From Caballeronia cordobensis (lineage in GTDB: Bacteria > Pseudomonadota > Gammaproteobacteria > Burkholderiales > Burkholderiaceae): 64,000 nucleotides of DNA. Location of the stretch: contig NZ_FCNY02000007.1 in the NCBI RefSeq assembly GCF_001544575.2, forward strand, positions 186,001-250,000. The letters are read 5' to 3'. Below the pieces are notes generated by a model. That model ran no database searches. It saw only the letters and a list, made by a program, of their open reading frames with translations, and had not been told where the DNA came from. Position 1 is the first letter of the stretch. Each line of letters opens with the position of its first letter. This document shows, piece after piece, positions 55,500 to 63,954 of the stretch. A program made the position numbers and the translations under genes.

Positions 55500-57062
55500 T
55501 CAAGCGTTCGCGATGTGCCGCGCGTCGGCGAGCGTGAGCGGCTTGCGCATCGCTTCGGCAAGGCGGCACACGGCGGCGTCGTGCTCACATGCGACGACCG
55601 CGCCCACGCGGCCGTCTTTCATCAGATAGGCGATGAAATGCTGCGCATCGAGATCCCCGTCTATCTCGATGCTATCGGGCTCCTTCACGTGCCCGAGATA
55701 ATCGAACGTCTTCTCGTAGTGATAGGTCCAGAAATAGGGCACGCCCACGTATTTGCGCGGGTTGCCCGCCATGTTGTACGCGGCGACGCGCGCATGCTGC
55801 TGCGCGACGCGCCAGTGCTCGATGCGCACGCGCTGATCCGAGCGCGGCAGCGCGAAACGCGCGATATCGCCGGCGGCGTACAGCGCGGGCGCGGCGAGCA
55901 TCGTGTCATCGACGGCGATGCCGCCATCGTCATCGAGCGTCACGCCCGACAGAAACGATGTCGCCGGTCCGACGCCCGTACCGGCGAGCACCACATCGGC
56001 CAGGAGCTTCTCGCCCGAATCGAGGATGACTTCGCGCACCGCATTGCCGCCCCGGAAAGCGTTTACGCGCGCATTCATATGAAAGCTCACGCCGTTCTTC
56101 TCGTGCAGCTTCCTGAACATCTCGCCGATGCGCTCGCCGAACTGCTTCGCGAACGGCACCTTGCCCGGCGCGACCACCGTCACGTCGATATCGCGCTTCC
56201 TGAGACAGGACGCCGCTTCGAGCCCGATGAAACTCGCCCCGACGATTACCGCGCGCTTGCGCCCTTCGAGCGACTGGAGAATCGCGCGCGCATCCTCGCG
56301 CGTGCGCAGCAGATGAACATGGTCGAGATTGGAGCCCGCGATATCGAGCGGCTTCGGCACGCCGCCCGTGCAGACGAGCGCGGCTTCGTAATCGATGCGC
56401 TGGCCGTTCGCGAGTTCGGCGTGCCTCTCTCCCGCATCGAGACGAACGGCCTGCGATTCGATGCGCTCGATATCGTGCGTGGCGAAGAAATCCTGATCGA
56501 GCAGCGGCGGAACGTCGTCGGGCGGCATGTCGCCCGCGAGCGTGAACTTGCTGAGCGACGTGCGATCGTAAGGCTCGCGCGCGTCGTCGCCCGCAAGCAC
56601 GATGCGGCCGTCGAAGCCCGCTTCGCGCAATGCCGAACATGCCGCCGCGCCCGCCGCGCCCGCGCCGACGATCAGCATCGTACGGTCTTTCGTATGCCGT
56701 GTCTCTTTCACCGCGCCGCTGTCGGCGGGCGGCAGGGACACATAGACGTCGCCGTCCTTGACGCTTGCGTCGTAGCGCGTCAATGCCTTCAATGGCGGCG
56801 GCTCGACGAGACTGCCGTCGCGGACTTCGAACGTGCCTTTATGCCACGGACACACGATGCGTCCGTTGCAGATCGCGCCTTCATCGAGCGGGCCGCCCGC
56901 GTGAGGACATTCGGCGGTATAGGCGCGCACGGCGTCGCCATCGCGCACGAGCAGAATCGGCGTTTCCTTGGCGTCTTTTGCATCGCTCTTGATGCACACG
57001 CGTGTGCCGCGCTCGGCGGAAAGATCCGCGAAACGCGCGACTTTATGCAGGGTGGGGGACAT
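55500..57062 (-). CDS. Rieske-domain FAD-dependent oxidoreductase (AIF/ferredoxin-reductase-like)
   Basis: A 520-residue fusion. Residues ~1-110 form a Rieske [2Fe-2S] domain with ligands Cys52/His54 (CPHAGG) and Cys71/His74 (CPWHKG). The rest is an FAD/NAD reductase: VGAGAAGAAACSALREAG (~131), ILAGDDAREPYDRTSLSK, GASFIGLEAAS for the pyridine nucleotide and ALYAAGDIARF. This domain order is that of AIFM3-like and some bacterial ferredoxin reductases. The start at 57062 follows GGAGAGTGCG. It lies 78 bases after ehuA; whether it belongs to the ectoine locus is open. Confidence 0.87.
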   Translation of the reverse strand: MSPTLHKVARFADLSAERGTRVCIKSDAKDAKETPILLVRDGDAVRAYTAECPHAGGPLDEGAICNGRIVCPWHKGTFEVRDGSLVEPPPLKALTRYDASVKDGDVYVSLPPADSGAVKETRHTKDRTMLIVGAGAAGAAACSALREAGFDGRIVLAGDDAREPYDRTSLSKFTLAGDMPPDDVPPLLDQDFFATHDIERIESQAVRLDAGERHAELANGQRIDYEAALVCTGGVPKPLDIAGSNLDHVHLLRTREDARAILQSLEGRKRAVIVGASFIGLEAASCLRKRDIDVTVVAPGKVPFAKQFGERIGEMFRKLHEKNGVSFHMNARVNAFRGGNAVREVILDSGEKLLADVVLAGTGVGPATSFLSGVTLDDDGGIAVDDTMLAAPALYAAGDIARFALPRSDQRVRIEHWRVAQQHARVAAYNMAGNPRKYVGVPYFWTYHYEKTFDYLGHVKEPDSIEIDGDLDAQHFIAYLMKDGRVGAVVACEHDAAVCRLAEAMRKPLTLADARHIANA

Positions 57063-57140
57063 CGCACTCTCCGTTGGCTGAAAGGCCAAGCCATCGAAGA
57101 GCGCGAAGCAATTATCGGACCGCGGGACGTTGAAAAAAGC

Positions 57141-57965
57141 TCAAAGCGCGTCGGTCACGGCGCGCAGGAATTGACGCGTGCGCTCATGCTGCGGCGCGGT
57201 GAAGAACTGCTGCGGCGGTGCCTGCTCGATGATCTTGCCTTGCGAAAAGAAGCACACGCGATCGGCGAATTCCTTCGCGAAGCCCATCTGATGCGTGACC
57301 ATCAGCATCGTCAGGTTATGTTCCTCGCCGAGGCGGCGAATCACGTTGAGCACTTCGCCGCAGAGTTCAGGATCGAGCGCGGACGTCACTTCGTCGAACA
57401 GCATGATCTTCGGGCGCATCGCGAGCGCGCGCGCAATCGCAACGCGCTGCTGCTGTCCGCCCGAGAGTTGCGACGGATAGTGATTGCATTTCTCGGCCAG
57501 GCCGACCATCGAGAGCAGTTCGCGCGCACGCTCGGTCGCTTCCTTCTTCGATAACCCCAATACGCTCATCGGCGCTTCGATGGTATTCGCGAGCGCGGTC
57601 ATGTGCGGAAACAGATTGAAGCTCTGAAACACCATGCCGATCTTGCTGCGCACCTGCCGCACGTGACGCGGCGAAGCGGGCACGAGCTTGCCGCCGCGCA
57701 TCTCGTGCGTGAGCGGCTCGCCGTCCACTTCGATGACGCCGTCGGTCAGCGGATCGAGCGTCATCAACACGCGCAGCAGCGTGGACTTGCCCGAGCCGCT
57801 CGGCCCGATGATCGCCACTTTCTCGTTGGGCGCGACATCGAGATCGAGGCCGTCGAGCACGGTCAGCGCGCCGTAGCGCTTTGTGACGTTGCGAAAGCGC
57901 ACGATTGCCGCGTTGGCCTGCGCTTCAGCGGCCGCGCTCAGGTGCGGGTCGAGGTCTCGCTTCAT
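57141..57965 (-). CDS. ehuA: ectoine/hydroxyectoine ABC transporter ATP-binding protein
   Basis: A 274-residue polar-amino-acid-type ATPase: Walker A GPSGSGKST (~54-62), Q-loop FQSFNLFPHMT, signature LSGGQQQRV, Walker B IMLFDEVTSALDPE and switch VTHQMGFAK. It energises the EhuCD permeases. The start at 57965 has AGGAGCAGCAC; another ATG at 57995 overlaps the ehuD stop. The gene name follows the ehu context (binding protein, two permeases, EnuR, eutBC). Confidence 0.88.
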   Translation of the reverse strand: MKRDLDPHLSAAAEAQANAAIVRFRNVTKRYGALTVLDGLDLDVAPNEKVAIIGPSGSGKSTLLRVLMTLDPLTDGVIEVDGEPLTHEMRGGKLVPASPRHVRQVRSKIGMVFQSFNLFPHMTALANTIEAPMSVLGLSKKEATERARELLSMVGLAEKCNHYPSQLSGGQQQRVAIARALAMRPKIMLFDEVTSALDPELCGEVLNVIRRLGEEHNLTMLMVTHQMGFAKEFADRVCFFSQGKIIEQAPPQQFFTAPQHERTRQFLRAVTDAL

Positions 57966-57991
57966 GTGCTGCTCCTGAATGTGGGTGGCGG

Positions 57992-58660
57992 TCATGGCAG
58001 CCTCACGCGCCGTTCGACATGACGCACGCCCGAGGCGAACGTCACGCTGATGATGAGAAAGAAGATACCGGTCATCGTGATCGGTTCGAGATAGCGGAAG
58101 GTCTCGGAGCCGATGTTCTTCGCCTGTTGCATCAGTTCGACGACGGTGATCGCGGAGAGCACGGGCGTGTCCTTGAACATCGCGACGAGATAATTGCCGA
58201 GCGCGGGAATCACCGGACGAATCGCCTGCGGCAGAATCACGCCGGTATACGTGCGCCACGGCGAGATCGACAGCGCGCACGATGCTTCCCACTGTCCGCG
58301 CGCCACACCGTTGAGCCCCGCGCGATAGACCTCGGAGACATAACACGCATAGTGCACCGCGATGCCGAGCGTGCCCGCCGTCAGCGCGGACATGGTGAAG
58401 CCGTAGAGCGGTGCGACATAGAAGAGCACGTACACCTGAATCAGCAGCGGCGTGCTGCGGATGAACTCGATGAAGAACGCGGTCGTCTTCGCGAGCGGCG
58501 CGAAATCGCTGCGCCGCATGATCGCGAGCACGAGGCCGAGCACGAGCGCGATCGCGAAACCGACCAGCGTGATGCCGATCGTGTACATGGCCGCGCGCGC
58601 GAGTTCGGGCAGGATATGCAGCGCGTAGTTCACATCGAAGAGCTGGCCGAGCGATGTCAT
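57992..58660 (-). CDS. ehuD: ectoine/hydroxyectoine ABC transporter permease EhuD
   Basis: A 222-residue permease of the histidine/glutamate ABC family with about five helices and the conserved loop VARGQWEASCALSISPWRTYTGVILPQAIRP. The start overlaps the ehuC stop (ATGA, 58657-58660). It pairs with EhuC to form the membrane channel for ectoines. The assignment rests on the locus, since sequence alone gives only polar amino-acid family. Confidence 0.85.
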   Translation of the reverse strand: MTSLGQLFDVNYALHILPELARAAMYTIGITLVGFAIALVLGLVLAIMRRSDFAPLAKTTAFFIEFIRSTPLLIQVYVLFYVAPLYGFTMSALTAGTLGIAVHYACYVSEVYRAGLNGVARGQWEASCALSISPWRTYTGVILPQAIRPVIPALGNYLVAMFKDTPVLSAITVVELMQQAKNIGSETFRYLEPITMTGIFFLIISVTFASGVRHVERRVRLP

Positions 58661-59349
58661 GATGCAGCTCCCTGAGGCGTGCGGCTGATCTTGCGGATTG
58701 CGACATGACTGCTCACGCGGCGTTCGAACACACGCATCACGGCGACGATGATCTGCGCCAGCACGAAGTAGATGAGCAGCGTGAGCCCGAAGACTTCGGC
58801 CGTCTTGAACGTCGCCTCGTCGAGCTGGCGCGCGCGGAACGTGAGATCCGAGAGCGTGATCAGCGAGACGAGCGAGGTGCCCTTGAGCAGTTCGATCATC
58901 AGGTTCGTGGCGGGCGGCAGCGCATTGATCATCGCCTGCGGCAGCACGATACGGCGCAGCCGCGCGGCCGCCGGCATGTTCAGCGCGAGCGCCGCTTCAT
59001 ACTGGCCGCCCGGCACCGAGCGCAGCGCGCCGCGCAGAATCTCCGAGCCGTATGCGCCGTAATGCAGCCCCAGTCCGACGATGGCGACCGTGAAGGGCGT
59101 CAGCTTCACATCGAAGGGCGGCAGCGGCAGCACGAAGAAGAGCCAGAACAACTGCACGAGCAGGGATGTGCCGCGGAACACTTCGACATACACGTTGCCG
59201 GCCCAGCGCACGAGACGGTAGGGCGCGGCGCGCAACGCCGTCGCGACGCCCGCCATCACGATCGCCAGCACGATGCTGATGACGGCGATCTGGATCGTGA
59301 CGAGCGTGCCCTTCATCATCAAGGGCAGAAGCTGATTGAGGTCACTCAT
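58657..59349 (-). CDS. ehuC: ectoine/hydroxyectoine ABC transporter permease EhuC
   Basis: A 230-residue permease of the same family: FRGTSLLVQLFWLFFVLPLPP and the coupling loop SVPGGQYEAALALNMPAAARLRRIVLPQAM. Start at 59349 with GAGGAACCGTC. It lies 50 bases after ehuB. Forms the permease pair with EhuD. Confidence 0.85.
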   Translation of the reverse strand: MSDLNQLLPLMMKGTLVTIQIAVISIVLAIVMAGVATALRAAPYRLVRWAGNVYVEVFRGTSLLVQLFWLFFVLPLPPFDVKLTPFTVAIVGLGLHYGAYGSEILRGALRSVPGGQYEAALALNMPAAARLRRIVLPQAMINALPPATNLMIELLKGTSLVSLITLSDLTFRARQLDEATFKTAEVFGLTLLIYFVLAQIIVAVMRVFERRVSSHVAIRKISRTPQGAAS

Positions 59350-59399
59350 GACGGTTCCTCGCTAGTTGATGGACGCCGCGCATCGCCAAGCGCCGATGT

Positions 59400-60254
59400 T
59401 CAGCCGGCGCACAGTTCGGGCGCTTTCTTCGTCGTCACGTTGGACTTGTCGAAGCCGAAGGGCGCGACCGTCTTCAGGTGATCGTCGGTGCCGAGCCATT
59501 GATGAAGTTCCTTGTTCACGGCGTCGCGCAGATCCGTGTCTTCGGGGCGGAACGCGAGCGCGCCGTAGCCCGTGTGTTTTGGATCGTCGTTGAACTGGCT
59601 GATCGCTTCGACCTGCGGGCCGCCCTTCGCGGCGAGTCCCTTCATCGTCAGCGCGGTGCCGACGGCGGCATCGGCGCGGCGCGCGCGCACGGCCTGCAAT
59701 TGCGCGGTCGTGTCCGGAACCTGAAGGATCTGGTCATCCTTGATGCCCGCCTGACGTGCATAACCGAGTTCGGCCGTCCCTGCCATCACAGCAAGTTTCG
59801 TGTCCGGTTGCTTCGCGACATCGGCGTAGCTGTGCAGGTTCTTCGGGTTGCCCTTCATCGTCAGCAGCGTGTCGGGAATCTGATATTGCGGATCGGCGAA
59901 AGCGACCTGCTTGCAGCGCTCGGGCGTGATGTACATGCCCGCCGCGATCACGTCGAAGCGGCCGGCCTTCAGGCCCGGAATCAGCGCGCCCCATTCGGTC
60001 AGCACCGCATCGACCTTTTTCACGCCGAGCTTCGCGAACACTTTCTTCGCGATCTCCGGCGATTCGCCGGTCACGGTGCCATCGGGCGTCGTGTAGGCGA
60101 AGGGCGTTTCGTTCGCATAGCCGATGCGCACCTCGCCGGTGCGCTGAATGCGCTGCAGCGTGGTTTCCGCGCTCGCGCTCGTGGCATAGGCGGCAAGGCT
60201 CGCTGCCGCGACGCACGCCGCTGCCAGCAGTCCAGACAGTCGCTTCGTGTTCAT
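59400..60254 (-). CDS. ehuB: ectoine/hydroxyectoine-binding protein
   Basis: A 284-residue periplasmic binding protein. Signal peptide ~1-28 (AAACVAAASLAAYATSASA), then TLQRIQRTGEVRIGYANETPFAYTTPDGTVTGESPEIAK, GLKAGRFDVIAAGMYITPERC and AEL-GYARQAGI, all typical of EhuB. It binds ectoine and hydroxyectoine and passes them to EhuC/EhuD. The start at 60254 follows GGGAACGAT. First gene of ehuBCDA and divergent from enuR. Confidence 0.9.
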   Translation of the reverse strand: MNTKRLSGLLAAACVAAASLAAYATSASAETTLQRIQRTGEVRIGYANETPFAYTTPDGTVTGESPEIAKKVFAKLGVKKVDAVLTEWGALIPGLKAGRFDVIAAGMYITPERCKQVAFADPQYQIPDTLLTMKGNPKNLHSYADVAKQPDTKLAVMAGTAELGYARQAGIKDDQILQVPDTTAQLQAVRARRADAAVGTALTMKGLAAKGGPQVEAISQFNDDPKHTGYGALAFRPEDTDLRDAVNKELHQWLGTDDHLKTVAPFGFDKSNVTTKKAPELCAG

Positions 60255-60394
60255 ATCGTTCCCGTATTGATGGTTCTTCAAGCGTGGTCGAATAGGGCGA
60301 GGACATGCGCGAGAGACCGAGGAAAACCCTGACTCCAAAGGGCTTTGACGCCTCACGCCGCACAGCCACCGACGCAGAATACAAAGCCATATAT

Positions 60395-60423
60395 TTGTTC
60401 CGATTGCTCTAGGACAATTATTT
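60395..60423 (+). promoter_or_regulatory. enuR promoter with palindromic EnuR-type operator
   Basis: TTGTTC at 60395-60400 and TTATTT at 60418-60423 (17-base spacing) form a plausible promoter toward enuR. Inside the spacer is ATTGCTCTAGGACAAT (60403-60418), an ATTG-NN-CTAG-NN-CAAT palindrome. On the other strand TTGTCC overlapping the palindrome is the likely -35 for ehuB. An operator here would allow the regulator to control both directions. The same palindrome recurs before eutB. Confidence 0.6.
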
Positions 60424-60480
60424 TCACGCGCGTTTTTGCGCCACTATTGCGCAAGGAACCAGGCAAGCGAGGAGCAGGAC

Positions 60481-61878
60481 GTGAATGAAAGATGGCGCGA
60501 CGCCGTGCGCACGGTGCAGGGCGTGCAGTCCAAATACAAGCGGCTCGTCAAGGCGATGGCCGCCGATATCGAAAGCGGCGCGCTGGCCTCGGGCGAGCGC
60601 TTGCCGCCGCAACGCGAGGTTGCCGCCGATCTCGCGATCAGCGTGCAGACCGTCACCAACGCCTACAAGGAACTCGAAAGGCAAGGGCTGATCCGCTGCG
60701 AAGTGGGACGCGGCAGCTTCGTGTCCGCGCGCGTGACCGAGACGATGTCCAACTACATGCTCGATACGGCCGAGCGCTCCGTCGTCGATTTTTCGATCGC
60801 GCGCATCGTGCATACGCCCGAGCACGACGCGATGTGGCGCAAGGTCTGCGCGACGCTATCGACGATAGAAGATCAGCCGTGGATACGCGCATTCAGGCCG
60901 ATCGCGGGCTTCGACAGTCACCGGCAGGCGGGTGTGGAATGGCTCGCGTCGCTGAACATGCCCGCGAAGGTGGAGACGCTGCTCGTCACGAATGGCGTTG
61001 CGCATAGCATCTTTCTCGCGCTCGCGAGCATCGTCGGTCCCGGCGATACGGTGCTGTGCGAAAGCCTCACCGACCACGGCGTGATCGGCTCGGCGAACGT
61101 GCTGGGGTTTACGCTCAAAGGTCTGGAAATAGACGAGCACGGCATTCGCCCGGAACACTTCGAGGAAGTCTGCGACAGCGAACGCGTGAGCGCCCTCGTC
61201 TGCACGCCGACACTGAACAATCCGACCGTCGCGATGATGCCCGATTCGCGCCGCCGCGCGATTGCGCGCATTGCCGAGCGCTATGGCGTCTATGTGATCG
61301 AAGACGATGTCTATGGCGCGCTGCCCGCGAAAACGCAGACGCCGATTGCGAGCCTCATTCCCGAGCTCGCGTTCTATTGCACGAGCATGACCAAGTCCGT
61401 GCTGAGCGGCTTGCGCACCGGCTTCATGACGGTGCCGCGCCGTCTCGCGTTGCGCGCGGAAAGCGTGCTGCGTGTGAGCTGCTGGATGGCGACATCGCCG
61501 ATCGCCGAAGTCACCGCGCGCTGGATCATGGACGGCACGGCGCAGCGTCTCGTGCAGATCCAGCGCGAGCGTCTTGCCGCGCGGCAGAGCGTCGTGCGCG
61601 AACTGCTCGGCGATTACGTGCTCGGCAGTCATCCGAATGCGCTTTCGGTGTGGCTGCGCGTGCCGGATGAATGGGAAGCCGAACGCATCACGCGCGAGCT
61701 GCGCAACCGGAATATCGCGGTGACATCGCCCGATCCGTTTCTCGTGCGCGGTGCGGAACGGCCCAATGCCGTGCGTCTTTGCGTGGGCGCGGAAGTGGGC
61801 GAGAGCACCTTTCGCGCGGCCGTGCAGACGATGCGCGAAGTCTTCGGCCAATACCCGCACGTGCACGATTTCAATTAA
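60481..61878 (+). CDS. enuR: MocR-type repressor of ectoine catabolism
   Basis: A 465-residue MocR regulator. The GntR-type winged helix is at ~10-80 (RLPPQREVAADLAISVQTVTNAYKELERQGLIR). The aminotransferase-like domain carries the PLP lysine at Lys305 in SMTKSVLSGLRTG, matching the critical lysine of Ruegeria EnuR. EnuR represses ectoine-catabolic genes until ectoine-derived ADABA/DABA binds with PLP (established in Ruegeria). It starts with GTG at 60481 behind GAGGAGCAGGAC, and lies between ehuBCDA and eutBC. Confidence 0.9.
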   Translation: MNERWRDAVRTVQGVQSKYKRLVKAMAADIESGALASGERLPPQREVAADLAISVQTVTNAYKELERQGLIRCEVGRGSFVSARVTETMSNYMLDTAERSVVDFSIARIVHTPEHDAMWRKVCATLSTIEDQPWIRAFRPIAGFDSHRQAGVEWLASLNMPAKVETLLVTNGVAHSIFLALASIVGPGDTVLCESLTDHGVIGSANVLGFTLKGLEIDEHGIRPEHFEEVCDSERVSALVCTPTLNNPTVAMMPDSRRRAIARIAERYGVYVIEDDVYGALPAKTQTPIASLIPELAFYCTSMTKSVLSGLRTGFMTVPRRLALRAESVLRVSCWMATSPIAEVTARWIMDGTAQRLVQIQRERLAARQSVVRELLGDYVLGSHPNALSVWLRVPDEWEAERITRELRNRNIAVTSPDPFLVRGAERPNAVRLCVGAEVGESTFRAAVQTMREVFGQYPHVHDFN

Positions 61879-61886
61879 TCGGCGCG

Positions 61887-61925
61887 ATTGAACTAGGACA
61901 ATCGAAAACGATTTTTTAGGACATT
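61887..61925 (+). promoter_or_regulatory. second EnuR-type palindrome upstream of eutB
   Basis: ATTGAACTAGGACAAT (61887-61902) repeats the ATTG-NN-CTAG-NN-CAAT pattern found at 60403-60418. A degenerate half-site (TAGGACA) follows 23 bases later at 61917-61923, about two helical turns. The palindrome lies 67 bases before the eutB start and 9 bases after the enuR stop. Together with the first site it suggests EnuR control of eutBC. Confidence 0.55.
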
Positions 61926-61968
61926 AGACTGGTTTGCATCGTTACCTGAACATGCAATCCGGTCTCAC

Positions 61969-62934
61969 ATGTCCGCTCTCACGCTCGCTGATGTCTACCG
62001 TGCCCGCCAACGTATCGAAGGGCGCGCGCTCGTCACGCCGCTCGTCCAGTCGATGGCGCTCTCGCGTGCCGCGGGCGTGCCGGTTCATCTGAAGCTCGAA
62101 ACGTTGCAACCCACCGGCAGCTTCAAACTGCGCGGCGCGACCAATGCGCTTGCGCAGATTGCCGAGGCGGGATGCACGCGCGTGGTCACTGCATCGACGG
62201 GCAATCATGGCCGCGCCGTTGCGCATGCGGCGCGCGCGCTCGGCATCGAAGCGGCGGTGTGCATGTCGTCGCTCGTGCCGAAAAACAAGGTCGATGCCGT
62301 GGCTGCGCTCGGCGCGCGTGTCGTGATTGCGGGCAAGAGCCAGGACGATGCGCAGGTCGAAGCGCAACGTCTCGTGCGCGAGGAAGGCTATGCCTTCGTG
62401 CCGCCTTTCGACGATGAACGCGTGATCGCGGGACAGGCCACCATCGGCCTCGAAATTCTCGAAACCTTGCCCGATGCGGCGAGCATCGTCGTGCCCTTGT
62501 CGGGCGGCGGACTCTTCAGTGGTGTCGCGTTCGCTGCGAAGCACATTCGCCGCGACGTGAAGATGATCGGTGTGTCGATGGAGCGCGGCGCCGCGATGCA
62601 CGCGAGTCTCGCGGCCGGCAAGCCCGTATTCGTCGATGAACTCGAAACGCTGGCCGATTCGCTCGGCGGCGGCATCGGCCTCGATAACCGGCATACCTTC
62701 ACCATGACGCGCGATCTCATCGACGACGTCGTGCTGCTCGATGAAGTATCGATCGCGCGCGGCATCGTGCATGCGTATTGCGAGGAGCGGCTCGTCGTCG
62801 AAGGTGCGGCGGCGGTCGGCATGGCGGCGCTGCTCGATGGCGCGATCGAAACGCAGGGCGGGCCGATCGTCATTGTCGTGAGCGGCAGCAACATCGATAT
62901 CGAAACACATCGTCGCCTGATCGGAGCGGCCTAA
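61969..62934 (+). CDS. eutB: EutB, PLP-dependent hydroxyectoine-utilisation dehydratase
   Basis: A 321-residue fold-type II PLP enzyme of the threonine-dehydratase family: the PLP lysine is in PTGSFKLRGA (~Lys53), the phosphate-binding loop is STGNHGRAVAHAA, and PLSGGGLFSGVAFA follows. In known ectoine loci EutB acts with EutA and EutC to turn hydroxyectoine into ectoine. The ATG at 61969 is preceded by no strong ribosome site. It is followed after four bases by eutC. Confidence 0.9.
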   Translation: MSALTLADVYRARQRIEGRALVTPLVQSMALSRAAGVPVHLKLETLQPTGSFKLRGATNALAQIAEAGCTRVVTASTGNHGRAVAHAARALGIEAAVCMSSLVPKNKVDAVAALGARVVIAGKSQDDAQVEAQRLVREEGYAFVPPFDDERVIAGQATIGLEILETLPDAASIVVPLSGGGLFSGVAFAAKHIRRDVKMIGVSMERGAAMHASLAAGKPVFVDELETLADSLGGGIGLDNRHTFTMTRDLIDDVVLLDEVSIARGIVHAYCEERLVVEGAAAVGMAALLDGAIETQGGPIVIVVSGSNIDIETHRRLIGAA

Positions 62935-62938
62935 CTTC

Positions 62939-63943
62939 ATGTCCAACATCGACACTTCCACCGTTTTGCTCGGGCAGGCGCAATTGCGCAAGCTCGTGCC
63001 GCTCGACCTCGACGCGATCGAACAAGTCGAAGCCGCGTTCAAGTCGCTCGCGACCGAAGCCGTTGCGATGCCGCCGATTTTGCGTCTCGACATTCCCGAG
63101 CACGCCGGCGAAGTCGATGTAAAAACCGCTTATTTGCCGCGCTTTCCGAGCTTCGCCATCAAGGTGAGTCCGGGCTTCTTCGACAATCCGTCGCTCGGCC
63201 TGCCGAGTTTGAATGGCCTGATGCTGGTGCTGTCGGCGCGCACGGGCCTCACGGAAGCGGTTTTGCTCGATAACGGTTATCTCACCGCGGTGCGCACGGC
63301 GGCGGCGGGCGCGGTCGCATCGCGCTGGCTTGCGCGCAAGGACGCGAAGCGCGTCGCGATCATCGGCGCGGGCGAGCAGGCGCGCTTGCAACTGAAGGCC
63401 TTGCGTCTCGTGCGTGATATCGATCATGTGACGGTGTGGGCGCGCGAGCGCGATCGCGCAGTGCAGTTCGCGCGCGAATGCGACGGCATCGATTGCGATG
63501 TCGCGGATAGCGTGAGCAGTGCGCTGAAGCGTGCCGACATCGCCATCACGACGACACCGAGTCGCGAACCTTTGATTCATGCGCGCGATCTGCATCCCGG
63601 CCTGCATATCACGGCGATGGGATCGGATGCCGAGCACAAGAACGAAATCGCGCCGGACGTGTTCGCGAGAGCGCGCTACGTCTGCGACCGCCTGCAGCAA
63701 GTGCGCGTGCTGGGCGAACTGCATCATGCGATCGAGGCAGGCATGATCGATGCCGGTGCGTCGTTCGCCGAACTCGGGCAAGTGATCGCGCAACAGGCGC
63801 CCGGCCGCACGAACGACGACGAAGTGACCGTGTGCGATCTCACCGGCACGGGCGCGCAGGACACCGCGATTGCAACGTTAGCGATTCAGCGTGCGCGCGC
63901 GGCCAAGGCAGGAACCATTTTCCACAACGATGTGACCGCTTGA
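62939..63943 (+). CDS. eutC: EutC, ornithine-cyclodeaminase-family protein for hydroxyectoine use
   Basis: A 334-residue protein of the ornithine cyclodeaminase/mu-crystallin family. It shows VKVSPGFFDNPSLGLPSLNGLMLVLSA-like sequence split around IKVSPGFF, the substrate segment AVRTAAAGAVASRWLA, the NAD-binding Rossmann start VAIIGAGEQARLQ and AITTTPSREPL. In ectoine loci EutC is paired with EutB. Its ATG at 62939 is five bases after the eutB stop. Confidence 0.9.
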   Translation: MSNIDTSTVLLGQAQLRKLVPLDLDAIEQVEAAFKSLATEAVAMPPILRLDIPEHAGEVDVKTAYLPRFPSFAIKVSPGFFDNPSLGLPSLNGLMLVLSARTGLTEAVLLDNGYLTAVRTAAAGAVASRWLARKDAKRVAIIGAGEQARLQLKALRLVRDIDHVTVWARERDRAVQFARECDGIDCDVADSVSSALKRADIAITTTPSREPLIHARDLHPGLHITAMGSDAEHKNEIAPDVFARARYVCDRLQQVRVLGELHHAIEAGMIDAGASFAELGQVIAQQAPGRTNDDEVTVCDLTGTGAQDTAIATLAIQRARAAKAGTIFHNDVTA

Positions 63944-63954
63944 TAGAGGGGACG

